A stretch of DNA of 64,000 nt, taken from positions 22,435 through 86,434 of the forward strand of contig CAVPMY010000014.1 of assembly GCA_963706685.1 (NCBI GenBank), read 5' to 3'. Below, in pieces: positions 1 to 9,398 of this stretch (positions are counted from its first letter, which is position 1; every line of letters begins with the position of its first letter). The notes below the pieces were generated by a model. The model made no database searches. It saw only the letters and a list, made by a program, of their open reading frames with translations, and was not told where the DNA came from. This stretch comes from CADEEN01 sp963706685. Lineage in GTDB: Bacteria > Pseudomonadota > Gammaproteobacteria > Burkholderiales > Burkholderiaceae_C. The position numbers were made by a program, and so were the translations under genes.

Positions 1-820
1 TCCACTGGCCGGTGCCCTTCTGCCCGGCCTTGTCGAGGATCACGTCGACGATCGGCTGGCCGGTCTCAGGGTCGCGCTGGCGCAGGATCTTGGCGGTGAT
101 CTGGATCAGGTAGCTCTGCAGTTCACCTTCGTTCCACTGTTCGAAGACCTCGGCCATCTCGTCGCTGCTCATGCCCGCGGCCGCGAACAGCGCGTAGGCC
201 TCGCAGATCAGCTGCATGTCGCCGTACTCGATGCCGTTGTGCACCATCTTCACGTAGTGCCCGGCGCCGCCCTCGCCGATGTGCGTCACGCAGGGCTGGC
301 CATCGACCTTGGCGGCGATGGCCTCGAAGATCGGCCGCAACACCTCCCAGGTACTGGCCGGGCCGCCCGGCATGATCGACGGCCCCTTGCGCGCGCCCTC
401 CTCGCCGCCCGACACGCCGGCGCCGACGAAGCGCAATCCTCGAGCGGCGAGTGCGGCCGATCGGCGCTCGGTGTCGGTGTACAGGCTGTTGCCGCCGTCG
501 ATGACGATGTCGTCCTGCTCGAGCAGCGGCGCGAGTTGTTCGATCACCGCATCGACCGGCGCACCGGCCTTGACCATCAACATGACCTTGCGCGGGCGCT
601 TCAGGCTGGCGACGAATTCAGGCAGCGACTTCGCGCCGACGAGTTGCTTGCCCGCCTCCGCGGCGACGAAGCGCTCCGTTGTCTCGACCGATCGATTGAA
701 TACGGCAACCCGAAAACCGCGGCTTTCGACATTGAGCGCCAGGTTCTGGCCCATCACGGCCAGGCCGATGAGACCGAAGTCGCAGAGGTCTTGCTGCGAC
801 ACCACCGGCAGCACGGTCAA
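1..820 (-). CDS. gnd: 6-phosphogluconate dehydrogenase, decarboxylating (C-terminus beyond the window)
   Basis: Oxidative decarboxylation of 6-phosphogluconate to ribulose 5-phosphate with NADP+, in the cytosolic pentose phosphate pathway. The reverse strand reads a Rossmann start with GLIGLAVMGQNLALN, then FNRS, the DGGNSLYTDT segment, the substrate-binding GGEEGARKGPSIMPGG signature and HIGEGGAGHYVKMVHNGIEY with the catalytic Lys and Asn. About 272 residues are present and the remainder of the roughly 470-residue long-form enzyme lies left of base 1. No ATG precedes the Rossmann motif. A TTG at 820 overlaps the stop of the upstream DUF3501 gene, which implies translational coupling; GTG at 814 is an alternative. 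Identity is secure, the start less so. Confidence 0.93.
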   Translation of the reverse strand, partial: MTVLPVVSQQDLCDFGLIGLAVMGQNLALNVESRGFRVAVFNRSVETTERFVAAEAGKQLVGAKSLPEFVASLKRPRKVMLMVKAGAPVDAVIEQLAPLLEQDDIVIDGGNSLYTDTERRSAALAARGLRFVGAGVSGGEEGARKGPSIMPGGPASTWEVLRPIFEAIAAKVDGQPCVTHIGEGGAGHYVKMVHNGIEYGDMQLICEAYALFAAAGMSSDEMAEVFEQWNEGELQSYLIQITAKILRQRDPETGQPIVDVILDKAGQKGTGQW

Positions 821-1410
821 CTCAAGTCACCGGCCAGGCTGGCGAGTGTCTCGGCGCTGATGCTGACATGCGCCGGATAGTTCTTGTGATCGCAGCCGAT
901 CTTCACCGCCGCGCCGGCGCGGATGGCCTGGCGTTGCGCGGCGTTGAACTCGAAGCGCACGAAGTGCACCGCCGACGTCTTCTCGTCGTTCTCGCGCTCG
1001 AGGTCTTCGTCGGCGATGGCATAGACACGTGCATGGCCTTCGACCTCGACGAACATGCGGTCTTCGACGCCGATCAGCCGCGCCAGTTCGCGCTTGCGCT
1101 CGTGCGGATCGGGATATTCGATCAACAGCGTCGCCTTCCAGTTGCTGCCGTCGGGTACCAACGGCGCGTAGGCCTCGATCTCGCTCTGGATGCCGTCTTC
1201 GTCGAAGATCTTTTCGATGTACAGCATCTCCTGGATCTGGCGGCGGACGGTCTGCTCGTCTTCGAATTGCAGATTGATGTGCTCGCCCAGGTGAACACTG
1301 CGCAGCCTGCGGTGAACGATGGCTTCGCTGCGGATCGCCGTGCGCTCCTTGGCATAGGCCTCGAGAGTCATCAGGCTCTCGCGTTTGATGGGGTCGATCG
1401 TCATGGTCAT
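817..1410 (-). CDS. DUF3501 family protein
   Basis: A soluble 197-residue protein beginning MTMTIDPIKRESLMTLEAY and ending SAETLASLAGDLS. It contains the family's typical N-terminal 'YAKERTAIRSEAIVHRR' stretch, a central part rich in Asp/Glu, and a C-terminal IKIGCDHKNY-like segment (here VKIGCDHKNY). The function of the family is unknown. It sits 14 bases downstream of a GlpC-like iron-sulfur protein and, further up, a rubrerythrin. That rubrerythrin / Fe-S / DUF3501 trio recurs in proteobacteria and is thought to relate to peroxide or redox stress, but this is contextual inference. The 4-base overlap with gnd suggests one transcript. Confidence 0.85.
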   Translation of the reverse strand: MTMTIDPIKRESLMTLEAYAKERTAIRSEAIVHRRLRSVHLGEHINLQFEDEQTVRRQIQEMLYIEKIFDEDGIQSEIEAYAPLVPDGSNWKATLLIEYPDPHERKRELARLIGVEDRMFVEVEGHARVYAIADEDLERENDEKTSAVHFVRFEFNAAQRQAIRAGAAVKIGCDHKNYPAHVSISAETLASLAGDLS

Positions 1411-1424
1411 GCTCGCTCCGTACG

Positions 1425-2771
1425 CTACTCCAATCCGTAGGCCCGTCGTATCAGCGACAGCGGATGCTGCAGCGCCTTGGCCGGCGTGCCGGCCTGCTGC
1501 ATGCCCTGCGCGATGTGGTGGCCGGCCAGCGCGCAATCGCTGCTGATGAAGTCGGGCTCGTCCTTGGCCATCGCCTTGAACACCGGCTTGCCGATCTTCA
1601 TCGCCAGCGGGTGGTATGGCGTCTTCACGCCATAGGTGCCGGCATGGCCGGAACAGCGCTCGACGGTGTTCAGCTGCACCGCCACCTTGCTGCCGACGAG
1701 CTTGAACATCTCTTCGGTCTTCTTGCCGATGTTCTGCACGCGGCCATGGCAGGGGATGTGGTAGCTCACCTTGCCGAGCGCCGTCTTGAAGTCGGTCTTC
1801 AGCAAGCCGTCCTTGTGGCGCGCGATGAAGTATTCGAACGGGTCGAACATCGCCTCCTGGACCAGCTTCACGTCGGCGTCGTCGGGGAACAGCAGCGGCA
1901 GTTCCTGCTTGAACATCAGCGTGCAGCTCGGGATGGCGGTGAGGATCGCGAAGCCGTCCCTGGCATAGCGCGCCAGCACCGGGATGTTGGCGTTCTTGTG
2001 TTTCTCCACCGCGTCCAGATCGCCGAGTTCGAATTTGGGCATGCCGCAGCAGCTCTCCTTGTCGACGATGGTGTAGGCGATCTGGTTGTGTTCGAGCAGC
2101 TTGATCAGGTCATGGCCGATGCCGGGCTCGTTGTAGTTGACGTAGCAGGTCGAGAAGATCGCCACACGACCCGGCGTGCGTTCGCCGTTGGTCACGGTCG
2201 TCACGCTGCCGTGCTTGTTGGTGCTCCAGCGAAAACGCTGGGTCGCCAGCTTGGGCATCCACGCGTCCGGGTGCACGCCGAGCATGCTGTCCATCTGCCT
2301 GCGCGCGAACTTGGTCTTGTTGATCGCATTGACGGTCTGCACGACCACCGGGATGCCAGCCAAGCTGCCGTGCACGTCGGTCGAAGCGAGGAACTTCTCG
2401 CCGGCCTTGACGTGCCCCTGCCTGAACTTGATGGCCTTGGCGCGCAGCATCAGGTGCGGGAAGTCGAGGTTCCACGGATGCGGCGGCGTGTACGGGCACT
2501 TGGTCATGAAGCACAGATCGCACAGGTAGCACTGGTCGACGACCCGCCAGTACGCTTCTTTCTTGACGCCGTGCACCTCGCCGTCGTCGGTGGCGTCCAC
2601 CAGGTCGAACAACGTCGGAAAGCTCTGGCACAGGCTGACGCAACGCCGGCAGCCGTGGCAGATGTCGAAAACGCGCTCCATCTCCTTCTGCGCATCGGCT
2701 TCGTCGTAGAAGAGCGGGTTCTTCCACTCGACAGGGTGGCGCGTCGGCGCCTGAAGGTTTCCCTCTTGCAT
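1425..2771 (-). CDS. GlpC/HdrD-like (Fe-S)2 and CCG-domain oxidoreductase subunit
   Basis: A 448-residue protein with two N-terminal ferredoxin-type clusters (CHGCRRCVSLCQSFP near residue 40 and CYLCDLCFMTKCP near 85). These are followed by two heterodisulfide-reductase CCG-type cysteine-rich segments (FSTCYVNYNEPG...ESCCGMP and YHIPCHGRVQ...ERCSGHAGTYG). This matches the glycerol-3-phosphate dehydrogenase subunit C / HdrD superfamily, which moves electrons between Fe-S clusters and quinones or disulfides. No glpA or glpB lies nearby. The partner is probably the rubrerythrin encoded just upstream, so a peroxide-reducing electron path is plausible but not shown. The start is the ATG at 2771, immediately after a hairpin; longer in-frame starts would read through that terminator-like hairpin and were rejected. 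Confidence 0.87.
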   Translation of the reverse strand: MQEGNLQAPTRHPVEWKNPLFYDEADAQKEMERVFDICHGCRRCVSLCQSFPTLFDLVDATDDGEVHGVKKEAYWRVVDQCYLCDLCFMTKCPYTPPHPWNLDFPHLMLRAKAIKFRQGHVKAGEKFLASTDVHGSLAGIPVVVQTVNAINKTKFARRQMDSMLGVHPDAWMPKLATQRFRWSTNKHGSVTTVTNGERTPGRVAIFSTCYVNYNEPGIGHDLIKLLEHNQIAYTIVDKESCCGMPKFELGDLDAVEKHKNANIPVLARYARDGFAILTAIPSCTLMFKQELPLLFPDDADVKLVQEAMFDPFEYFIARHKDGLLKTDFKTALGKVSYHIPCHGRVQNIGKKTEEMFKLVGSKVAVQLNTVERCSGHAGTYGVKTPYHPLAMKIGKPVFKAMAKDEPDFISSDCALAGHHIAQGMQQAGTPAKALQHPLSLIRRAYGLE

Positions 2772-2776
2772 CGGAA

Positions 2777-2804
2777 GAAAACAAGGGGCCTTGCAGCCCC
2801 TTGT
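2777..2804 (-). terminator. Intra-operon hairpin with T-tract
   Basis: The perfect inverted repeat ACAAGGGGC / GCCCCTTGT (9 bp arms, 6-base loop) spans 2781-2804 and on the minus strand is followed by TTTTCTTCC. It lies between the rubrerythrin stop (2827) and the Fe-S protein start (2771). It looks like an intrinsic terminator or attenuator that would make rubrerythrin more abundant than the downstream genes. Partial read-through is inferred from the lack of room for another promoter. Confidence 0.75.
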
Positions 2805-2826
2805 CCGTATTGCTTTGAAAATTAAC

Positions 2827-3249
2827 TCAATCCACGAGTGCGTCGAGCGCCTTCTGGTAGCGGTTGGCGTGCGAGCGCTCGGCCTTGGCCAGCGTCTCGA
2901 ACCAGTCGGCGATCTCGTCGAAGCCTTCACTGCGCGCCGTCTTGGCCATGCCCGGGTACATGTCGGTGTACTCGTGCGTCTCGCCGGCGACGGCGGCCTT
3001 GAGGTTCAGACGGCTGTCGCCGATCGGCAGGCCGGTGGCGGGGTCGCCCGAGCCATGCTCGAGGAATTCGAGGTGGCCGTGGGCGTGACCGGTCTCGCCT
3101 TCGGCGGTGGAGCGGAACAGCGCAGCCACATCGTTCTGGCCTTCGACGTCAGCCTTGGTCGCAAAATACAGGTAGCGGCGGTTGGCCTGAGACTCGCCGG
3201 CGAAGGCGTCTTTCAGGTTTTGCTCGGTCTTCGAACCTTTCAGTGCCAT
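2827..3249 (-). CDS. Rubrerythrin, ferritin-like diiron domain only
   Basis: A 140-residue four-helix diiron protein that reduces hydrogen peroxide in the cytosol using an external electron donor. Candidate ligands are visible: E19 in GESQANRRY, E52xxH55, E90/E93 in the GETHEY motif, and E124xxH127. It is shorter than classical rubrerythrin (about 190 residues) because it lacks the C-terminal rubredoxin domain. It therefore needs a separate donor, for which the adjacent Fe-S protein is a candidate. First gene of the rbr / Fe-S / DUF3501 / gnd transcript; the start ATG at 3249 has AGGAG-like bases upstream (CTCCAAGGAGCT on the minus strand). A strong terminator-like hairpin follows it. Confidence 0.93.
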   Translation of the reverse strand: MALKGSKTEQNLKDAFAGESQANRRYLYFATKADVEGQNDVAALFRSTAEGETGHAHGHLEFLEHGSGDPATGLPIGDSRLNLKAAVAGETHEYTDMYPGMAKTARSEGFDEIADWFETLAKAERSHANRYQKALDALVD

Positions 3250-3382
3250 GGTCTAGAGCTCCTTGGAGGTATCAACAACGGATCAGACGTTGCATCCGGG
3301 AGCCGAACCTTACTCCGTTCGCGCCGACTGCGGCCAATGCAATGCGTCAATGTGGTTCATAGCCTGAGCCAGCTCAATGCCG

Positions 3383-4252
3383 TCAGCGCAAGTCCAGCAG
3401 ACGCAGCGCCAGATCATGCAGGCGGCCGCGCGGATCGACCAGGCTCTCCAGCACGGTGAAATGGTTGGTTCCCGGCACCGTCTCGCAGACCGGCACTGCG
3501 GTCGGCCCCCATTGGTCGCGGATCAGCTGGTTGTGACGGATGAACTCCTCGCTCTCGTCGGCGCCGACCGCTGCGTACAGCTTGCCCGCTTTGGGCCGTG
3601 GGAAAAACGCCGGCGACAGGCGGTTGACCTGCGTCGTGGTGAGTTGCAGATCGCCCTGCAGAAACTCGGTGCGGCGGATCGGCTCCAGGTCGTACAGGCC
3701 CGAGATGGCCAGTGCTCCGGCCAGCGGTTGCGTCGGCAGGGCCTCGTCGAGCTGCTTCCAGCGGCACGACAGCAGCATCGCCGCCAGGTGCGCACCCGCC
3801 GAGTGACCGACGATCGCCATGCGATCCGGGTTGCCGCCATGCGCCGCGGCATGGCGCCACGTCCACACCACGGCCTTGACCATTTGCAGCGCGATGTCCT
3901 CGATCGTCACCGCCGGGCACAGCGTGTAGTTCGGCACCACGACCATCGCACCGTCGGCGACGAACGACGGCGCGACAAACGAGAAATCACTCTTGTCGAG
4001 CGAGCGCCAATAACCGCCGTGGATGTAGATCAGCACCGGCGCATCCGGCACGGCAGCGGGAAAAATGTCGACGCTTTCGCTCGGCCCGTCGCCGTAGCGC
4101 AGATCGAGCACCTTGTTCGCGCTGGCCTCGCGGGCGAGCACCGAAGCCTCCGCCCATTTGGCCAGCAGCGTCATCGCATCGGCCACGCGGGCACGGTTGT
4201 TGTACTGGGCGTCGAGCCAGGCCGGGTCGTCGAGTCGGGGGGGCATCAACAT
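3383..4252 (-). CDS. Alpha/beta hydrolase (BD-FAE / kynurenine formamidase-like esterase)
   Basis: A cytosolic alpha/beta-hydrolase of 289 residues. It has the oxyanion-hole motif HGGYW, the nucleophile elbow GHSAGAH and a late GTNHFTVLE carrying the likely catalytic His; the acid is probably an Asp in the segment after KLYAAVGADESEEF. The HGGYW plus GHSAGAH combination is typical of small esterases and of kynurenine formamidase-like enzymes, but no tryptophan-catabolic genes are nearby, so the substrate is unknown. ATG 4252 is preferred over ATG 4282 because GAAAGGAG lies about 10 bases upstream of it. It ends 133 bases from the rubrerythrin start, so it is not obviously in that operon. Confidence 0.82.
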   Translation of the reverse strand: MLMPPRLDDPAWLDAQYNNRARVADAMTLLAKWAEASVLAREASANKVLDLRYGDGPSESVDIFPAAVPDAPVLIYIHGGYWRSLDKSDFSFVAPSFVADGAMVVVPNYTLCPAVTIEDIALQMVKAVVWTWRHAAAHGGNPDRMAIVGHSAGAHLAAMLLSCRWKQLDEALPTQPLAGALAISGLYDLEPIRRTEFLQGDLQLTTTQVNRLSPAFFPRPKAGKLYAAVGADESEEFIRHNQLIRDQWGPTAVPVCETVPGTNHFTVLESLVDPRGRLHDLALRLLDLR

Positions 4253-4338
4253 CGCAGCAGCGCTCCTTTCATGTACAGGCATTGGGCGCCACCTGCCGCC
4301 CGAGCCAAGGAGCGCGATGGTAAACTCGCTTTGGTTTT

Positions 4339-4414
<76 letters not shown>

Positions 4415-4455
4415 ATTCGACATCCACGGATGTCCCAAGAAATCTCGTGAAGCCT

Positions 4456-4496
4456 GAAAGCCCTAGAGAAATCAACGCTCTAGGGCTTTCTTCTTG
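4456..4496 (+). terminator. Intrinsic terminator of tRNA-Ala
   Basis: A perfect 13-bp inverted repeat, GAAAGCCCTAGAG / CTCTAGGGCTTTC, with a 9-base loop, followed by TTCTTGT. It ends tRNA-Ala transcription. Confidence 0.88.
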
Positions 4497-4670
4497 TCGC
4501 GGGACTTCCCATGCAGTCTCTCGGGCTCCGAGTTCACATTGAATGAACTTCTACAGGAACCGCAGTTTCTCTCGCGTTGTTGCTGCGGAGTTCCTGCACG
4601 GCCCATCACCTCATCCCTTCTAACGCAACGATCAAGTCGATCAAGGCTGCACACGAGCCGGCTTGCCATC

Positions 4671-5157
4671 GTGAACGCACGCCAACAGGAGAGGAGCACG
4701 AGAGCAGCGAGCGGCGACCGGGCTTACGTGTGTTCAACTTTGGCTGTCGTGGTCGGCCTGTGGGTCTGGGCCGTTCCAGTCACCGCGCGGGCCGAGGGCG
4801 ATGCGCTGGCCGGGCTCGACGCCGGACAGCGGCGCGTGGTTGAGAAGTTCGTTGCCAAGCGGCCCGATGGCATCGAGTCGACAAATGCCGACGCCGCACG
4901 CGTGGTCGATCTCGACGGCGACGGCCAACCCGAGATCGTGCTGCTTTGGACGTCCTCCTTCGGCAACTCGACTGCGAGCTCTCTCAGCGTACTCGCCGTT
5001 TCTCGGGTCCAGCAGGGCCGGCGCCTGTGGCGCGAAGCCAGCCCGCGCCATCATCGTCGATTCGCTCACGCTCGGCCCCAAGGATGTGCGCTGCTGCCCC
5101 AGCGTCAAGCTGCATGGCGAGTGGCGCTACCGTGCGGGCAAGCTGGTCGCGCAGTGA
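4671..5157 (+). CDS. Hypothetical exported protein with an EF-hand-like DxDGDG repeat (frameshifted)
   Basis: The likely product is about 161 residues. It has a hydrophobic signal segment (LAVVVGLWVWAVPVTARAEG) and then a helical VVEKFVAKRPDG stretch. A VVDLDGDGQPEIVLLW segment follows, which resembles calcium-binding/FG-GAP 'DLDGDGxxE' loops. The C-terminal part (IIVDSLTLGPKDVRCCP...RYRAGKLVAQ) reads in the next frame, so one base must be gained or lost near 5045. Start GTG 4671 gives the signal peptide at the correct place; no clear ribosome-binding site. Function unknown. Other +1 shifts in this window make a sequencing error likely, but a real pseudogene cannot be excluded. Confidence 0.5.
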
Positions 5158-5437
5158 GTCCGTGTGACCACAGGTGTTCTCGCCGCCCATATCGCTGCGG
5201 CGGTCGCTGGCCTCGCAGCCCCAGCGGGTCGCACCGGTCCAGCAGAAGGTGCGGCGCGCGCGGACGAACCAATCGCGGGACCAGGGTCAGCCTCTGACGC
5301 AGGATATGGAGAAGCGATGTTTGATCAAGTGAGCGTCAGCAAAGTCTCCGTTACCGACGCTCCGACTCTGTTGGCCCACAGTTCCCACCGCGTCGCTCGC
5401 CGACCTTGCTTTCCAATCGAATGAACGCTGTTTCGTA

Positions 5438-6094
5438 TCAGGGGCCCGCGTGCAGCGCCGCGAAGCCCGGCGCCGGCAGGTCGTGCGGCGCGCACAGCGC
5501 CAGGCCATAGGGCTTGGCGCTGCGCTCGACCAGGCGCCAGATCCAGTCGGCGAAGCTGCGCCGGAACAGCAGCAGCACGCCATCGTCGTCGCCGCGCAGC
5601 ACGGTGATGCCGGCCTTGGGAACGACGGTCGAGACGCAGCGGCCGACTTTCAGCGACTCGAAGTCGTAGGGGCTCAAGTGGCGCAGCAAGGTCACGTGCT
5701 GCGGCCCGGCGAGGTGCAGGCAGGCGAGGCCGCCGCTGTTGTCGGCGACTTGGGCGTGCTGGCCCGCGCTAGCCTGGCGCAGCGCGGTGACGAGGCCGTC
5801 GCGCGCGACGCGTGGGGCGAGCAGCCACCATTCGTCCGGAGAGATCCACAGCGCGACGGCGTTGGCGGTGGTGGCGTACGCGCCCGGTTGCGTCGGCAGC
5901 GCCACGCCGCAAGCGGCTTGCACGGCGCGCAGAAAGGCGGGATCGTCGCCGCGGCCGCGCAGCACGATGCAGGCGAGGTTCGGCCACTCGGCCGCGCGCA
6001 CGCCGGCCTTGGCCTGCGCGTCGGGCGATGACAGCGCGGGCAGCAGGTCAGCCAGCGCGGAGCGCAGCGTCGGCGTGACCGCGTGATCAGGCAC
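5438..6094 (-). CDS. soxG: Sarcosine oxidase, gamma subunit
   Basis: A 218-residue GcvT-fold-like gamma subunit of heterotetrameric sarcosine oxidase, needed for assembly of the alpha-beta-gamma-delta enzyme. It shows the usual SoxG features: VALWISPDEWWLL, a central DNSGGLACLHLAGP (typically D-S/Q-S-x-G), SPYDFESLKVGRCVSTVVPKA and a C-terminal LLFRRSFADWIWRLVE. GTG 6094 overlaps the repaired soxA stop (6087) by 8 bases, and it is the last gene of soxBDAG. The frame is intact. No downstream gene on this strand is close. Confidence 0.9.
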   Translation of the reverse strand: MPDHAVTPTLRSALADLLPALSSPDAQAKAGVRAAEWPNLACIVLRGRGDDPAFLRAVQAACGVALPTQPGAYATTANAVALWISPDEWWLLAPRVARDGLVTALRQASAGQHAQVADNSGGLACLHLAGPQHVTLLRHLSPYDFESLKVGRCVSTVVPKAGITVLRGDDDGVLLLFRRSFADWIWRLVERSAKPYGLALCAPHDLPAPGFAALHAGP

Positions 6095-9086
6095 TCTGGC
6101 GCTCCGCTTGCGGATCGACGAACACGCTCTGCGGCCACCTTCACCGGCGTGCTCTTGCCGCGCGCCCAGGCGTAGAGCGTCTGGCCTTCGCGCTTCGTCC
6201 CGCCGGCGACGACCGCCATCGCGATCGAGCGGCCGAGGAAGGCGCTGTGGTAGCTGCTGGTGACGTGGCCGAGCATCGGCACCGGCGTCGTCGCATTGGT
6301 GCTCGGGCCGGGCTGCTCGATGACCTGCGCGCCTTCGGCGAGCACGGTGGCCGGGTCTTCGGTGAGCAGGCCGACGAGTTGCTTGCGGTCTTCGCGCGCC
6401 GTGTCCGAGCGCGCCAGCGAACGCTTGCCGAGGAAGGCGTAGGGCTTTTTCATCGACAGCGCCCAGGCCATGCCGAGATCGAGCGGCGTCATCGAGCCGT
6501 CGCTGTCCTGGCCGACGATGATGAAGCCCTTCTCGGCGCGCAGCACGTGCATCGTCTCGGTGCCGTAGGGCGTGATGTCGAACGGCGCGCCGGCGGCCAT
6601 CACCGCGTCCCAGACATGGCGCCCGTAGCCCGACTCGACGTTGATCTCGTAGCTGACCTCGCCCGAGAAGCTGATGCGAAACACGCGCGCCGGCACGCCG
6701 GCCACGGTGCCGTCGCGCCAGTCCATGAACTTGAAGCGGTCGGGCGCGAAGTCGATGTCGCTGCACAGGGCCTTCAAGCACGTCGCGCGCCTTCGGGCCG
6801 ACCACGGCGACGGTGGACCAGTGGTCGGTGACCGAGGTCAGCCAGACCTTCAGCTCGGGCCACTCGGTCTGGTGCCAGCGCTCGAGCCAGGTCATGACCC
6901 GCGCCGCGCCGCCGGTGGTCGTGGTCATGTGGAACTGCGTGTCGCTGATGCAGGCCGTGACGCCGTCGTCCATCACCATGCCGTTCTCGTCGAGCATCAG
7001 GCCGTAGCGGCATTTGCCGGGCGCGAGCTGCATCCAGGCGTTGCTGTAGACGCGGTTCAGGAACTCGCGCGCGTCGGCGCCGTCGATCTGGATCTTGCCC
7101 AGCGTCGAGGCGTCCATCACGGCGACGCCGTTGCGCGCCGCCAGGCATTCGCGCGCCACCGCGGCGTGCAGGTCTTCGCTGCCGCGCGCGAAGTACCAGG
7201 GCCGCAGCCACTGGCCGACGTTTTCGTACGCCGCGCCGGCGGCGTCGTGGCTGGCGTGGATCGCCGTCATGCGCCGCGGCTCGAAGGTGGCGCCGATCAG
7301 CGCGCCGGCCAGCGCGCCGAAGGCGACCGGCGTGTAGGCCGGGCGGTAGGTGGTGGTGCCGACCTCGGGCACCGGGCGGCCGAGCGCCTGCGCGGTCAGC
7401 AGCACGCCGTTGACGTTCGACAGCTTGCCCTGGTCGGTGCCGAAGCCGAGCGCGGTGTAGCGCTTGACGTGTTCGATCGAGTGGTAGTTCTCGCGTACCG
7501 CGAGCGCGATGTCGGCGGCGGTGACGTCGTTCTGGTAGTCGACGAAGGCCTTGGCGCCATGGCCTTCGGGCTTGCCGTCGGGCACGCGCACCATCGCCAG
7601 CGCGGCCTCGCGAACGAGCTTCGGGCACTTGGGTGCTTGCGGCGCGGTGGGCCGGGGAGCGTGCGCGAGGATTGGCGTCATCGCTTCGGTCGTCTGCGCC
7701 AGCGCATCACCGAGCTCGAACGCGCCCGTCACCGATCCGGCGCAAGCGATGCCATTGCGTCCCGTGCGCGGCAGCACGAAGGCCTGCACGTCGTCGCGCC
7801 ATGCGGGGCGCCCGCCGTCATGGCAGAACAGGTGCACCGTCGGCGCATAGCCGGCGCTCGACAACACGAGGTCGGCGTCGATGCGCTGCGACGCGCCGCT
7901 CTGCAGCGCGCGCACGCGTGCACCGCGAACGCGCCCGCGGCCCAGCACTTCAGCCACGCCGTGGCCGCGCAGCACGGTCACGCCCTTGGCGGTGCGCGGC
8001 GCGCCGCCGTCGCGGCCGTCGACCACGGTGACGGCGGCGCCGGCGGCCGCAAAGTCGGCCGCGGCGTCGTACACGCCGTCATGGTTGCCGGCGATCAGCA
8101 CCTTCTCGCCGGCCAGCACGCCGTAGCGGTTGAGGTAGGTCAGGCCCGCGGCCAGCGTCATCACGCCCGGCAGGTCGTTGTTGCCGAAGACCAGGGGCCG
8201 CTCGATGGTGCCGGTGGCCAGCACGATGTGGTGGGCGCGGATCTTGTGCTGGCGTTGGCGCGGCAGGTGGGCCTGGCGCTCGGCGATCGGCAGGTGGTCC
8301 TGCAGCAACTCCACCGCCAGCATCAGGTTCTGGTCGTACAGGCCGAAGGCCGTCGTGCGCGGCAGCAGCTGCACCTGCGGCATCGCGGCGAGCTCGCTGC
8401 GCGTCTCGGCCAGCCACTGCGGCGCTGTCGTCTGGTCGATCTGTGCGCCCGGGTCCGAGAGCAGCCAGCCGCCGAGTTCGGCCTGCTCGTCGATCAGCAG
8501 CGTCTTCAGCCCGGCCTGCCCGGCCAGCCTGGCGGCGAGCAGGCCGCAGGCGCCGCCGCCGACGACGAGCACATCGACATGGTGATGCAGGTGGTCGTAC
8601 CACTCGGCGTCGGCGACGGCCGGTGCGTGGCCGAAGCCGGCCAAGCCGCGGATCATCGACTCGTAGCGCGGCCACCAGCTCGCCGGCCATTTGAAGGTCT
8701 TGCTGTAGAAGCCCGCCGGCATGAAGCGCGACGCCAAGCGCCCCATCAGCGCCTTGCGGTCCCAGCGCAGCGACGGCGTGCCCGAGGTGCGCGCCGCCGA
8801 CCAGGCCGTCATACAGCTCGGCCTGTGTCGCCTTGACGTTGGGCGTGGTGTGGGCGCCGCTTTCCATCTGCACCAGCGCGTTCGGCTCCTCGGCGCCGAA
8901 GCCGACGATGCCGCGCGGCCGGCCGTACTTGAAGCTGCGCGCCAGCAGGCGCACGTTGTTGGCCAGCAGCGCCGAAGCCAGCGTGTCGCCGGGGTGGCCG
9001 CGCAGGCGCTGGCCGTCGAAGCTGAACTCGATCGTGCGCGAGGTGTCCACGCGCACGCCCGCGCGGGCGACCCGGCGCGCGCTCAC
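6087..9086 (-). CDS. soxA: Sarcosine oxidase, alpha subunit (three +1 shifts)
   Basis: Large catalytic and NAD/THF-binding subunit that oxidises sarcosine to glycine and passes the methyl carbon to THF as methylene-THF. About 998 residues when repaired. It has an N-terminal FDGQRLRGHPGDTLASALL 2Fe-2S-like fold, an NAD-binding Rossmann motif VLVVGGGACGLLAAR, then VLATGTIERPLVF, and a C-terminal GcvT-like THF domain with FRISFSGEVSYEIN and HVLRAEKGFIIVGQD. The reading frame changes three times (about 8803, 6773 and 6130), and each is repaired by removing one base. The last repair yields the expected ending SVFVDPQAERQSA and a stop at 6087. Start GTG 9086 overlaps the soxD stop (GTGA). Confidence 0.88.
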
Positions 9087-9389
9087 GCCGATGCCTTCGC
9101 GCACTCGGCCATGAACAGCGGTTTGGCCTCGGCCAGGGTCCAGCTGCCCGCGACTTCATAGGTCGCCGTGTGGCGCTTGACGGCGAACACCTTGCGGCAG
9201 CCCGCGCTGTGTTGCCACTGCTCCCAGAACCAGCCCTTGGGGTTGCGGCGCATGAACAGATAGTCGCCCCAGACGGCGTCGTCTGACCTCGTCGGGCGCA
9301 GCCGGTCGGGCGATGAAGGCCTCGCCGGCGCAGGCGAACTCTTCTTCGTCGCGCAGTTCGTCGCAATAGGGGCAGTGCAGTTGCAGCAT
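9083..9389 (-). CDS. soxD: Sarcosine oxidase, delta subunit (one +1 shift)
   Basis: The small zinc-binding subunit of tetrameric sarcosine oxidase, about 101 residues. It begins MLQLHCPYCDELRDEEEF, with the CPYC pair and a later His/Cys expected to bind zinc. After an extra base near 9287 it continues as DDAVWGDYLFMRRNPKG, GWFWEQWQHSAGCRKVF and TATYEVAGSWTL, which is the normal SoxD ending. Sits 9 bases after soxB and overlaps soxA by four bases, so the subunits are translationally coupled. Confidence 0.9.
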
Positions 9390-9398
9390 CGGCCGACC

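Noticed and set aside
5164..5424. 86-residue frame on the plus strand
   Set aside because: No motif, no ribosome-binding site, and it spans the gap between a frameshifted gene and the convergent soxG; probably chance.
6674..8836. Long plus-strand frame opposite soxA (720 residues)
   Set aside because: Arg/Ala/Gly-rich shadow of the GC-rich sox genes on the other strand; no domain or start signal.
6087..9086. Programmed frameshifting in soxA
   Set aside because: No slippery heptamer or conserved stimulatory structure is evident, the shifts sit at unrelated sequences, and many other genes have the same kind of one-base error.
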